64,000 nt of DNA from an uncultured Acidobacteriota bacterium (lineage in GTDB: Bacteria; Acidobacteriota; Vicinamibacteria; Vicinamibacterales; CAVVIG01). The notes under the pieces were generated by a model that made no database searches, was not told where the DNA came from, and saw only the letters and a list, made by a program, of their open reading frames with translations. The stretch is from contig CADEDC010000010.1 in NCBI GenBank assembly GCA_902825985.1, positions 1 through 64,000 on the forward strand, written 5' to 3'. Positions 9,235 to 18,822 of this stretch are shown in pieces; position 1 is the stretch's first letter; every line of letters begins with the position of its first letter. Both the position numbers and the translations under genes were made by a program.

Positions 9235-10491
9235 TCACGCGATCAGACAGATCTGCAGGTCGCCGACGTTCGTGCCGGTCGGCCCTGTCCGGATGAGATC
9301 GTCCAGGGCGTCGAAGAAGCGGTAGGCGTCGTTGTCGTCCAGGAACCGGGCCGGCTGTCCCAGACCGGCGGCGATAGCCCTGTCCAGGGTGCCGGTGGCA
9401 ACGACCGCGCCGGCGGCGTCGGTCGGCCCGTCGACGCCGTCCGTGCCGACGCTCGCGAGCATGATGGGACGGGCGCTGCGGCTCAGGGGAACGACCGCGG
9501 CGAGCGCGAACTCCTGATTGCGCCCGCCACGACCGCGTCCGACCACCCGGACCGTGGTTTCGCCGCTCGAGACGAGGCAGCGGCGCCCGGGCCGCACCGC
9601 GGTCTCGCGCACCCAGTCCAGCCATTCGGCCGCCGCGGCTCGGGCTTCACCAACGACCGCATCCTCGCGGACGTGGACCTCATACCCGCGCCGACCCGCC
9701 TCCTGCGCCGCCGCGAGCATCGCCTCACGTCGACCGCCGATGCGCATCCACCGACCTCCCGTTACGCGCGGGTCGCCGGGCTTTGGCGTCTCGGGGGCAC
9801 CGGGAGCACCGGCGGCCCCGTGCACGAGGCGGTCGACCACCGCCGCCGGGAAGGCCTCGCGGCCGCCGGTCCGTTGCACGATGGCCAGCGCTTCGGCATA
9901 CGTGCTGGCGTCGGCGACCGTCGGCCCGGATCCGATGACGGCCGGGTCATCCCCGACCACGTCCGAGACGGCGAGCGTGAACACCGGAACTGGCGACGCC
10001 GCGGCCAGCAGTCCGCCCTTGACGGCGGACAGGTGCTTCCGAACCGTGTTGAGCTCCGCGATGGTGACGCCCGCCTGCAACAACCGCGCGGTGGCCGCCT
10101 GCTTGTCGGCCAGGGTCACGCCTGCGGCCGGCGCGGCCATGAGCGCCGACGCGCCGCCTGACACCAGGACGAGGAGGCTGGCGGCCTCGCCCGGAGCCGC
10201 GGCCGTCGCCAGCGCGGCTGCGCCGGCGCTCTCGCTCCCGGCCGACGGTATCGGGTGGTCGCCACGGACGAAGCGCAGCGGTGGCTCGACCCGGGTCTCG
10301 ACCGGGCCGATGACGAGGCCGCCGCTGACGCGCCGCCCGAGGGTGCGCGTTGCTCCCGCCGCCATCGCGGCCGCGGCCTTGCCGACGGCGATGATCTGAA
10401 CGGGCCCGGCCGGCAACGGCGGCGCCTCGAGCGCCTGCTGGACCAGCCGGGCAGGCTCCACCCCGGCAACGGCCGCGGAGACGATGGCCAT
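9235..10491 (-). CDS. Glycerate 2-kinase, MOFRL/type II family
   Basis: The 418-residue product belongs to the GckA/MOFRL glycerate kinases that phosphorylate glycerate, usually at C2, linking glyoxylate or serine-cycle carbon to glycolysis. Visible features are the N-terminal VGKAAAAMAAGA, LVSGGASALM, the VRKHLSAVKGG motif, DVVGDDPAVIGSGPT, and the C-terminal GTDGVDGPTDAAGAVV region with the MOFRL-type ending GTNVGDLQICLI. It is probably co-transcribed with the 94-residue gene upstream (32 bp) and lies 58 bp before rnr. No strong ribosome-binding site precedes the ATG. Confidence 0.9.
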   Translation of the reverse strand: MAIVSAAVAGVEPARLVQQALEAPPLPAGPVQIIAVGKAAAAMAAGATRTLGRRVSGGLVIGPVETRVEPPLRFVRGDHPIPSAGSESAGAAALATAAAPGEAASLLVLVSGGASALMAAPAAGVTLADKQAATARLLQAGVTIAELNTVRKHLSAVKGGLLAAASPVPVFTLAVSDVVGDDPAVIGSGPTVADASTYAEALAIVQRTGGREAFPAAVVDRLVHGAAGAPGAPETPKPGDPRVTGGRWMRIGGRREAMLAAAQEAGRRGYEVHVREDAVVGEARAAAAEWLDWVRETAVRPGRRCLVSSGETTVRVVGRGRGGRNQEFALAAVVPLSRSARPIMLASVGTDGVDGPTDAAGAVVATGTLDRAIAAGLGQPARFLDDNDAYRFFDALDDLIRTGPTGTNVGDLQICLIA

Positions 10492-10523
10492 CAGGTCGTC
10501 GTTCAGCGCCGGGGTCGAGTGAG

Positions 10524-10808
10524 TCAGTGTGCGGTCTTGGGATCGGACCGAGAGGAGAGCCCGGTCACCACGTCGAACTTCTTGAGGAGGGAGCTGACGA
10601 CTTCGTCGGCGTCGGCACAGGAACAGAGGTCGTCCAACTGTCCCATGACGCGGGCCAACGCGGTTTCAACATCGGTGATCGCGCCCTCGGAAAAATACGG
10701 GCGCTGTTGCTGAAGACATCGATGATGCTTCGCGAATTCCTGGCGGTAGAACTCGTGAACGGGGTGCAGCGCGCTAATCGGCCTGGAGTCGGTCACGAAG
10801 CGTGGCAT
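10524..10808 (-). CDS. Hypothetical protein (94 aa)
   Basis: A small soluble protein of 94 residues without signal peptide or membrane segment. It has an N-terminal half rich in His, Gln and Tyr (HEFYRQEFAKHHRCLQQQ) and two cysteines in LDDLCSCADADE. I do not recognise a family. GAGGA precedes the ATG by 5 nt and a good promoter lies about 45 bp upstream, so it appears to be a real expressed gene and the first gene of a unit with the glycerate kinase. Confidence 0.65.
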   Translation of the reverse strand: MPRFVTDSRPISALHPVHEFYRQEFAKHHRCLQQQRPYFSEGAITDVETALARVMGQLDDLCSCADADEVVSSLLKKFDVVTGLSSRSDPKTAH

Positions 10809-10852
10809 GCAGATCCTCGGGTTGAGTTGTCGTTGGGCGCGTCCCGAAAATC

Positions 10853-10882
10853 AGTGTAGTGCCGCCCGAAAACAGGTGTCAA
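10853..10882 (-). promoter_or_regulatory. Sigma-70-type promoter for the 94-aa gene/glycerate kinase unit
   Basis: Read on the minus strand, TTGACA (10877-10882) is a perfect -35 element and TACACT (10853-10858) a 4/6 -10 element, separated by 18 bp. The predicted start lies about 40 nt before the ATG at 10808, leaving room for its GAGGA ribosome-binding site. Confidence 0.6.
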
Positions 10883-10922
10883 GATTCTGTAACCGGATTG
10901 TTGCCGTACCGTCACCAAACTG

Positions 10923-11810
10923 TCATCGCGATTCGGAACGCGTCGCCAGTATGCCACCGAGGCAACCGACCAACATACCCCCCAACATCAGGTAGATCGC
11001 GGTGATGAACGGCAGGAACGCCACGGCCGTCATGTTGAGGGCCGCGGCGAGCGGGACCAGGTAGGGTGCCTGGGTTGCCCAGAACGCCACACCGAGGGCC
11101 AAAAGGGCGACCAGCGCGCCCAGCCCCCCCTGCAACACCCCTTCGACGATGAACGGCCCGCGCACGTAGGCGGTTGGCGCCCCGACCAGTTGCATGATGA
11201 CGATCTCGTCACGTCGTGCATGGAGCGCCAGACGCACGACGTTCCCCACCGTCAACCCAGCCGCCACCGTCAGGAGGGCGCCGAGCGCGAAGCCGATGCG
11301 ACGGATGAGTGCCACCGCGGCGAGCAGGCGGTCCAGCCACTGACGGTCGTAGCGCACGTCCGCCACGCCCGGCACCTGGCGCAAACGGCTGGCCAGTTCC
11401 TCGACCGCTTCGCCGGTGACGCCCGGCTGGAGGCGCACTTCGTACGACGCCGGAAGCGGGTTCGCGTCCAGGGCATCGGCGCTGGCCGCCAGGTCGCTGA
11501 ACATCTGCTTGAAACGCGCCAGGGCGTCGGACTGCGATACGAACGCCCGACTGGCGACGACCGGGCCGGTCGCCAGCGCCTCCTCGATCGCCCGCTGCTG
11601 GTCGGCGCCGACCTCGTCGGCCAGGAAGACCGACAGCTCTGCCGCCTGACTCCAGTCCGCGGCCAACCGCTCGAGATTGACGGTCAACACCAGGAACGCG
11701 CCAAGCACGAACAGCGCGACGGCGATCGTGCCAATCGACAGCACGGCGGACCGCCGGCCGCGCCACAGGCTGGCCACCGCCTCTTCCACGGCATAGCGCA
11801 GCGCCGCCAT
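10923..11810 (-). CDS. ftsX: Cell-division permease FtsX
   Basis: FtsX is the membrane half of FtsEX, which transmits ATP hydrolysis across the membrane to activate cell-wall hydrolases at the septum. The 295-residue protein has an N-terminal membrane helix (LSIGTIAVALFVLGAFLVLT), a periplasmic loop domain (about residues 50-165) and three C-terminal helices, including VGNVVRLALHARRDEI and the VGAPTAYVRGPFIVEG motif. Its ATG overlaps the ftsE stop codon (ATGA), so it is translationally coupled to ftsE. It is the last gene of the pckA-gatB-ftsE-ftsX unit. Confidence 0.93.
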   Translation of the reverse strand: MAALRYAVEEAVASLWRGRRSAVLSIGTIAVALFVLGAFLVLTVNLERLAADWSQAAELSVFLADEVGADQQRAIEEALATGPVVASRAFVSQSDALARFKQMFSDLAASADALDANPLPASYEVRLQPGVTGEAVEELASRLRQVPGVADVRYDRQWLDRLLAAVALIRRIGFALGALLTVAAGLTVGNVVRLALHARRDEIVIMQLVGAPTAYVRGPFIVEGVLQGGLGALVALLALGVAFWATQAPYLVPLAAALNMTAVAFLPFITAIYLMLGGMLVGCLGGILATRSESR

Positions 11811-12465
11811 CAGCCGACCTCCGTGATGCGCCCGTGATCGAGCGTCACCGCGCGGCGGCCGACCCGTCGGATCAGTTCGCGGTCGTGCGTCGCGACGACG
11901 ACCGTCGTGCCGCGCGCGTTGATCTCGCGCAACAGATTCATGATCTCCAACGAGAGGTCCGGGTCGAGATTGCCGGTCGGCTCGTCCGCAAGAACCAGCT
12001 GCGGCTCGTTGACGAGGGCGCGGGCGATCGCGATGCGCTGCTGCTCGCCACCGGACAGCTCGTCCGGCAACGCGTTCATCCGGTGCTGCAGGCCGACCCA
12101 CTTGAGCATCTGGAACGTGCGCCGCTGCTGTACCGGCACCGGCACGCCGAGGACACGCATGACGAATGCGACATTCTGGAACACCGACATCCGGGGGATC
12201 AGCCGGAAGTCCTGGAAGACGAAGCCGAGCGAGCGGCGGTAGGCCTGCACCTCCTGCGATGACAGCACCGACAGGTTGCGGCCGGCGACCGTGACCTCGC
12301 CTTCCGACGGCAGCTCTTCCCGCAGCAGCAGTCGCAGCAGCGTCGACTTTCCGGCGCCGCTCGGGCCGGTGAGAAACAGGAACTCACCCTTCGCGATGGT
12401 CAGGTTCAGGTCGCGCAACGCGTAGACGCCGCGGCTGTAGAGCTTCGAGAGGTGACGGGCTTCGA

Positions 12466-12469
<4 letters not shown>
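11810..12469 (-). CDS. ftsE: Cell-division ATP-binding protein FtsE
   Basis: FtsE is the ABC ATPase partner of FtsX at the divisome. The 219-residue product shows Walker [10 protein letters not shown] (35-43), Q-loop [14 protein letters not shown], signature LSGGEQQR, Walker [12 protein letters not shown] and the H-loop ATHDREL. It starts at GTG, which overlaps the gatB stop as GTGA, and its stop overlaps the ftsX ATG as ATGA. Function follows from family and the paired ftsX. Confidence 0.95.
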
Positions 12470-13898
<1,429 letters not shown>

Positions 13899-13902
<4 letters not shown>

Positions 13903-15497
13903 GCGCGCGTCGGACCGGCGGCCCTCACCTCGGGTGAGACCTCGGCGTCGAATCGGAGGAAGTTCTCCGTGAACATGCCGGCGAGCTGCGCGGCGGCGGC
14001 ATCGTAGTCGGCACCGTTCGACCAGGTCAGTCGCGGCTTCAGCACGTCCGCCGGCACCCCGGGACAGGTCGTCGGGATGTCGAGATTGAACCAGAGATCG
14101 CGTTCGTAGCCGACGTTGTCGAGCGCGCCCGACAGCGCGGCGCGAATCATCGCGCGGGTGAACCCGATCTTCATGCGCGACCCGGTGCCGTACGGGCCGC
14201 CGGTCCAGCCGGTGTTGATCAGCCACACGCGGGCCTGATGTCGCGCGATCTTCTGCCCGAGCAGCGCCGCGTAGCGGCCGGCGTGGAGCGGCAGGAACGG
14301 CGCGCCGAAGCAGGTGCTGAACGTCGCCTTCGGCTCGGTCACCCCCTTCTCGGTCCCGGCCACCTTCGCCGTATAGCCCGAGAGAAAGTGGTACATCGCG
14401 CCGGCCGCGTCCAGCCGGGCGATCGGCGGCAGCACGCCGAAGGCGTCGGCGGTCAGCATGACGATATTCTTCGGATGGCCGCCCCGGCCCTCCGGAACCG
14501 CGTTGCTGATGAAGCCGATCGGATACGCGGCGCGGGTATTCTCCGTGTACCGATCGTCGTCGAGGTCGAGCGCACGCGTCCGGTCGTCCATGACGACGTT
14601 CTCGAGCACTGTGCCGAAGCGCTGCGTCGTGGCGTAGATCTGCGGCTCCGCCTCGCGCGACAGCCGGATCGTCTTCGCATAGCAGCCGCCCTCGAAGTTG
14701 AACACGCCGCGATCGCTCCAGCCGTGCTCGTCGTCGCCAATCAGCCCGCGCTCGGGATCGCTCGACAGCGTCGTCTTGCCGGTGCCCGACAGACCGAAGA
14801 ACAGCGCGACGTCGTTGTCGGCGCCGATGTTGGCCGAACAGTGCATCGACAACACGTTCTTCAACGGCAGCAGGTAGTTCAGCACGCTGAAAATCGACTT
14901 CTTGATCTCGCCGGCGTAGCTGGTGCCGGCGATGAGAATCAAGCGGCGGGCCAGATTCAGTGCGATGACGGTCTCGGACTGGCTGCCGTGCCGGCCCGGG
15001 TCGGCCTTGAAGCTCGGCGAGTCGATGATGGTGAACGCCTGCTCGCTGTCGGCCGTCCCGCGCTCGGTCGCGTCGGCGATGAACAGGTTGCGCGCGAACA
15101 GGCTGTGCCACGCGTATTCGGTGACCACGCGGATCGGCAGGCGGTACTGCGGATCGGCGCCGCCGTGGCAGTGCTGCACGAACAGGTCGCGACCGGCCAG
15201 CGACGCCACCATGTCGCGATAGAGCGCGTCGAAGTGCCGCGGCTCCATCGGCCGGTTCACGGTGCCCCACGCCACCTCGCGTTCGCTCGAAGGCTCCCGG
15301 ACGATGAACTTGTCGTTGGGCGAGCGGCCGGTGTGCTGCCCGGTCCGGCAGACGAGCGGACCGCCCGCCGCAATGACGGCTTCGCCGCGCCGGACGGCTT
15401 CTTCGTAGAGCGCCGGCGCGGACAGATTCCAGTACACCCGGGCGGCGGCGATGCCTTCCACCTCCACGGGATGGTCAGACTCAGCGGGCAAGGTCAT
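13899..15497 (-). CDS. pckA: Phosphoenolpyruvate carboxykinase (ATP)
   Basis: PckA converts oxaloacetate and ATP to phosphoenolpyruvate, the gateway to gluconeogenesis. The 532-residue length is typical of the ATP-type enzyme. Visible motifs include [24 protein letters not shown], the phosphate-binding [21 protein letters not shown] and [17 protein letters not shown] lies 7 nt before the ATG. It is the first gene of a unit in which gatB, ftsE and ftsX follow with 4-nt overlaps, and a promoter lies just upstream. Confidence 0.96.
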
Positions 15498-15547
15498 CGG
15501 AGGGCTCCTAAGCGTTGCGGGTTCAGCGACATGCGCCGACGCCGGTG

Positions 15548-15577
15548 ATCGTACTCGTCCGGTTCAGGCCGCGTCAA
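15548..15577 (-). promoter_or_regulatory. Promoter for the pckA-gatB-ftsEX unit
   Basis: On the minus strand TTGACG (15572-15577) and TACGAT (15548-15553) are 18 bp apart. The predicted start is about 44 nt before the pckA ATG, downstream of which no further promoter is evident until ftsX. The same 138-bp divergent region must also serve the sigma-factor gene on the plus strand. Confidence 0.5.
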
Positions 15578-15635
15578 ATGCCAGCCCCTTCTGCAGTAGA
15601 CTGTAAACACGCCTGTCGACCTGACGTAATGCTGT

Positions 15636-16343
15636 ATGAGTGAGCAAGTCACCGCCCGCGACGACGACAACGACGACGGTGGTGCCGCGGCGACGATGCC
15701 AGGCAGCGCGGCGGCTCACGCCCGCCGAACGGCACCGATCCCGGCCGTGGCCCCCAGTGGCGATACCCGGCTGGCCGTCGAAGTCCGCCAGCTGCTCCAG
15801 CAGGGTCACAGCGACGCCGCTCGCGATCGTTTCGGTCTTCTGGTGTCTGCCCATCAGCGCCGGGCCCTGCGCATCGCCTACCACTACCTGCGTGACGCGG
15901 CCGACGCCGACGAGGCCGTGCAGGACGCTTTCGTCAAGGCGTTCAGCCATATCGGCACCTATCGCGAAGCCTGGCCGTTCGAAGTCTGGTTCACCCGCAT
16001 CCTCATCAATGGCTGCCTGGACCGCCGGAAATCGGCCGCCCGACGGGAACGGTGGATGGCGCCGGTCGACCCGGCGGACCATCTGGATACCGCCAGCCCG
16101 GCTTTCGGTGTCGTGCCGGAAAACCCCGAAGCCCGGCTGCTCTCCCGTGAACGCCGGCAGCGGCTGGCCGACGCCGTGGATCGCCTGGACGGCCGCCAGC
16201 GCACGGTATTCATGCTCTGCCACTACGGCGACTGCACGCCCCGTGAGGTCAGTGCCATGACCGGCCTCAACGAGTCGACGGTCCGGGTCCACCTGTTCAG
16301 AGCGGCGCGGAAACTGCGGGTCCTGCTCGGAGGTCAGCCATGA
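15636..16343 (+). CDS. ECF-type RNA polymerase sigma factor
   Basis: This 235-residue protein has a disordered acidic N-terminal extension (about 45 residues), a sigma region 2 (RALRIAYHYLRDAADADEAV, then QDAFVKAFSHIGTYR), and a region 4 helix-turn-helix (FMLCHYGDCTPREVSAMTGL, then NESTVRVHLFRAARKLR). It should direct RNA polymerase to a small regulon, probably an envelope-stress response since its partner is a membrane-anchored anti-sigma factor. Its stop overlaps the start of that gene (ATGA). No regulon promoter motif could be assigned. Confidence 0.92.
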   Translation: MSEQVTARDDDNDDGGAAATMPGSAAAHARRTAPIPAVAPSGDTRLAVEVRQLLQQGHSDAARDRFGLLVSAHQRRALRIAYHYLRDAADADEAVQDAFVKAFSHIGTYREAWPFEVWFTRILINGCLDRRKSAARRERWMAPVDPADHLDTASPAFGVVPENPEARLLSRERRQRLADAVDRLDGRQRTVFMLCHYGDCTPREVSAMTGLNESTVRVHLFRAARKLRVLLGGQP

Positions 16344-16981
16344 TCGGCGGCACATCGCATCCGGCTGAGGAACGGCTGTTCGACTGCTATATGGCGGCCC
16401 GCGCCGGCGAGCCGGCCGATCCGCCCACCGCCGAGCATCTGGCCGACTGCGCCGAGTGCGCCGCCCGCTATACCGACCTCGCGCAGTTCATGGACGACCT
16501 CCGCACCTCGAGCGACGCCGATATCGATGACCTGTTCCCGGCCGAGCGCCTGCGCGAGCAGCATCAGCAGATCGCACGGCGCATCGAACTGGTCGGGCGA
16601 TCGGCCCGCGTCATCACGTTCCCGCAACCGGCCTCGACCCGTCAGTTGGCGGCCGGCCGCCGCCGCGCGGTGCCCGGCTGGGTGGCCGCCACCGCCGCCG
16701 CCGGCCTGGTCGCCGGGGTCGCCGCCGGCATGTTCTTCGAGCGGACCGGCCGACCGTCGCCAGTGACCGTCCCGCCCACCATCGCCGCCAGCGCGCCGCG
16801 CGTCATCGCACCGGTCGCCGAGCCGGCCGTGGTCGAGAGCGAGAGCGAGGTCGAGCGCCAGGAACTGTTCATGTCGGAAATCGCGCTCGCTGCCGACCGT
16901 CCCCGCACCGCGGAATTGGCCGCCTACGATGAACTGACGCCGCACATTCGGGAAGTCAGTTTCACGTTGCCCGGGCGCTAG
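16340..16981 (+). CDS. Membrane-anchored anti-sigma factor with zinc motif
   Basis: The 213-residue protein has an N-terminal cytoplasmic domain with the ZAS-type zinc motif HLADCAEC (H33, C37, C40), a middle cytoplasmic linker, one membrane helix (VPGWVAATAAAGLVAGVAAG) and a periplasmic tail of about 85 residues rich in Glu, Val and Ala. It most likely sequesters the sigma factor encoded immediately upstream until a signal triggers release. GGAGG precedes the ATG, and the start overlaps the sigma stop codon by 4 nt. The identification rests on position, the zinc motif and topology. Confidence 0.82.
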   Translation: MIGGTSHPAEERLFDCYMAARAGEPADPPTAEHLADCAECAARYTDLAQFMDDLRTSSDADIDDLFPAERLREQHQQIARRIELVGRSARVITFPQPASTRQLAAGRRRAVPGWVAATAAAGLVAGVAAGMFFERTGRPSPVTVPPTIAASAPRVIAPVAEPAVVESESEVERQELFMSEIALAADRPRTAELAAYDELTPHIREVSFTLPGR

Positions 16982-16985
16982 TCGA

Positions 16986-18185
16986 GTGGCGGCGCCCGGC
17001 ATCTCGTCGCTCATCTTCCGCAAGGGCCTCGACATGAAGGCGGCGGTAGCCGGCGTCCTCGCCGAGAACTACCACAGCGCGCTGGTCACCCGGATCAAGG
17101 CCGAGGACTACACCTATCGCGCCGGCCGGCTGACACTGCACCTGGCGCGCGAATTCGGTTTCTGCTACGGCGTCGACCGGGCGGTCGACTACGCCTATCA
17201 GACGCGCAAACGGTTCCCGGACGCCGCCGTCTACCTGACCGGCGAAATCATCCACAACCCGCACGTCAACGACAAGCTGCGCGACATGGGGATCAGGTTC
17301 CTCACCGACGATCCGCCGCTGATCGATCGGCTCGGCGCCGGCGACGTCGTGATCCTGCCGGCGTTCGGGGTGACGATGGAGCTGTTGCGTCACCTCGACG
17401 CGCGGGGCTGCACCTTGATCGACACGACGTGCGGATCGGTGCTGAACGTCTGGAAGAACGTCCGCCGTTACGCCGAGAACGGCTTCACCTCGATCATTCA
17501 CGGCAAGGTGTGGCACGAAGAAACCCAGGCGACGGCGTCGCAGGCCGTCGAACACGGCGGCCGCTACCTGGTGGTCTACGATGAGGCCGAAACCGGCATC
17601 GCCTGCGACCACATCCGCCACGGCGGCGATCGCGACGCCTTCCTCGCCCGCTTCGCCCAGGCGGTGTCGCCCGGCTTCGAGCCGGATCGCGACCTGCAAC
17701 GGGTCGGCCTGGCCAACCAGACGACCATGCTGATGTCGGAGTCGCTGCGGGTCGCCGACCTGTTCAGGGCGGCGATGCTCGACCGCTGGGGGCCGGACGC
17801 CCTGACCGCGCACTACCAGGCGTTCGACACCATCTGCAGCGCAACCCAGGACCGGCAGGATGCGGTCATCACGCTGCTGGACAGCACCGCCGTCGATCTC
17901 ATGCTGGTGATCGGTGGCTACAACAGCAGCAATACCTGCAATCTGGTACGTCTGTGTGCGCAGCACTGCCAGACCTTTCACATCGCCGATCCGGACTGCC
18001 TCGTGTCGGCCGCGGAGATCCGCCATCGTCCGATCGGCGCCAAGGCTGAAGTGGTGGCGGCCGGGTGGCTGCCGGCGACCGGAGCGGTGACCGTCGGGGT
18101 CACCTCGGGCGCCTCCACGCCTGACAACCTGATGGGGGCGGCCATTGCGCGCCTGACCGAGTTCTGCGAGATCCCTCCCGCGTGA
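16986..18185 (+). CDS. ispH: 4-hydroxy-3-methylbut-2-enyl diphosphate reductase (long form)
   Basis: IspH is the [4Fe-4S] enzyme that makes IPP and DMAPP in the last step of the MEP isoprenoid pathway. The three cluster cysteines are visible as FGFCYGVDRA (C60), DTTCGS (C149) and NTCNLV (C318), with the catalytic region GEIIHNPHVN and SGASTPDN. At 399 residues it is the long form known from cyanobacteria and some other phyla, about 80 residues longer than the E. coli enzyme. The start is a GTG four bases after the anti-sigma stop; an ATG at 17034 is possible but would remove the conserved FRKG start of the long form. It appears co-transcribed with the sigma/anti-sigma pair. Confidence 0.94.
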   Translation: MAAPGISSLIFRKGLDMKAAVAGVLAENYHSALVTRIKAEDYTYRAGRLTLHLAREFGFCYGVDRAVDYAYQTRKRFPDAAVYLTGEIIHNPHVNDKLRDMGIRFLTDDPPLIDRLGAGDVVILPAFGVTMELLRHLDARGCTLIDTTCGSVLNVWKNVRRYAENGFTSIIHGKVWHEETQATASQAVEHGGRYLVVYDEAETGIACDHIRHGGDRDAFLARFAQAVSPGFEPDRDLQRVGLANQTTMLMSESLRVADLFRAAMLDRWGPDALTAHYQAFDTICSATQDRQDAVITLLDSTAVDLMLVIGGYNSSNTCNLVRLCAQHCQTFHIADPDCLVSAAEIRHRPIGAKAEVVAAGWLPATGAVTVGVTSGASTPDNLMGAAIARLTEFCEIPPA

Positions 18186-18252
18186 CCGCCGGTCGCCACG
18201 TGGGCGCGGCGGCCCGCCGGGTCCGCGGCTGCCCGCCTCGTCGCCGCGCCGA

Positions 18253-18280
18253 TTGCGAAAAACGACGAAGTGCCGATAAA
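18253..18280 (+). promoter_or_regulatory. Candidate promoter for the export cluster
   Basis: TTGCGA (18253-18258) and GATAAA (18275-18280) are 16 bp apart in the 149-bp gap after ispH, each matching four of six consensus bases. Transcription would start about 48 nt before the Spy-like gene. This is a moderate match only. Confidence 0.35.
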
Positions 18281-18334
18281 CGGAACACCGCCGGGCAGCG
18301 TATCCAGAAGAGAACCGCTTTTTCGAGGTTGCCT

Positions 18335-18817
18335 ATGACCGTTGCGAGATGGCGTCATCTCGTCCGGACGCTGACCCCGGTCCTGCTCCTGCTCTGTGTC
18401 ACCGCACTGGCGCACGCCGCGCAGGGTCAGCCGTCCATTCCGTGGTGGAAGTCGACGCAATTCCAGAAGGACCTCGGCATGACGGCCGATCAGGTGGCGC
18501 GCGTCGACGCCATCTTTCAGGCGACGCTGCCCGAGTTGCGGCTCAAACGCGACGAACTCGACCGCTTCGAGACCAAGCTGTCGAACCTCATCGAGGCCGA
18601 TGCCGATGAGGCGGCGGTTGCCCGCTGGGTCGACAAGACCGAAGCCACGCGCGGACATCTGAACAAGATCCGCACGTTGATGCTCATGCGGATGCGCCAG
18701 GTGCTCACGCCGGATCAGCGGGTGCGGTTCAAGGCGCTGCACGAGCAGTGGGACCGCATACGCCGCGAACGGACCAGCCCGTCGCCGGCGCCGACGTCAG
18801 GAAAGCAGCAGGGATAG
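18335..18817 (+). CDS. Periplasmic Spy/CpxP-like protein
   Basis: After a signal peptide (LVRTLTPVLLLLCVTALAHA) the 160-residue protein is all alpha-helical with the repeated short motif LGMTADQVARVDAI and MRQVLTPDQRVRFK that defines the LTXXQ/Spy-CpxP group. Such proteins are periplasmic chaperones or metal/stress sensors. GAGG lies 6 nt before the ATG at 18335, favouring this start over longer readings. It is 5 bases upstream of the TolC-like gene and is presumably the first gene of the export operon. Confidence 0.8.
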   Translation: MTVARWRHLVRTLTPVLLLLCVTALAHAAQGQPSIPWWKSTQFQKDLGMTADQVARVDAIFQATLPELRLKRDELDRFETKLSNLIEADADEAAVARWVDKTEATRGHLNKIRTLMLMRMRQVLTPDQRVRFKALHEQWDRIRRERTSPSPAPTSGKQQG

Positions 18818-18822
18818 CACGC

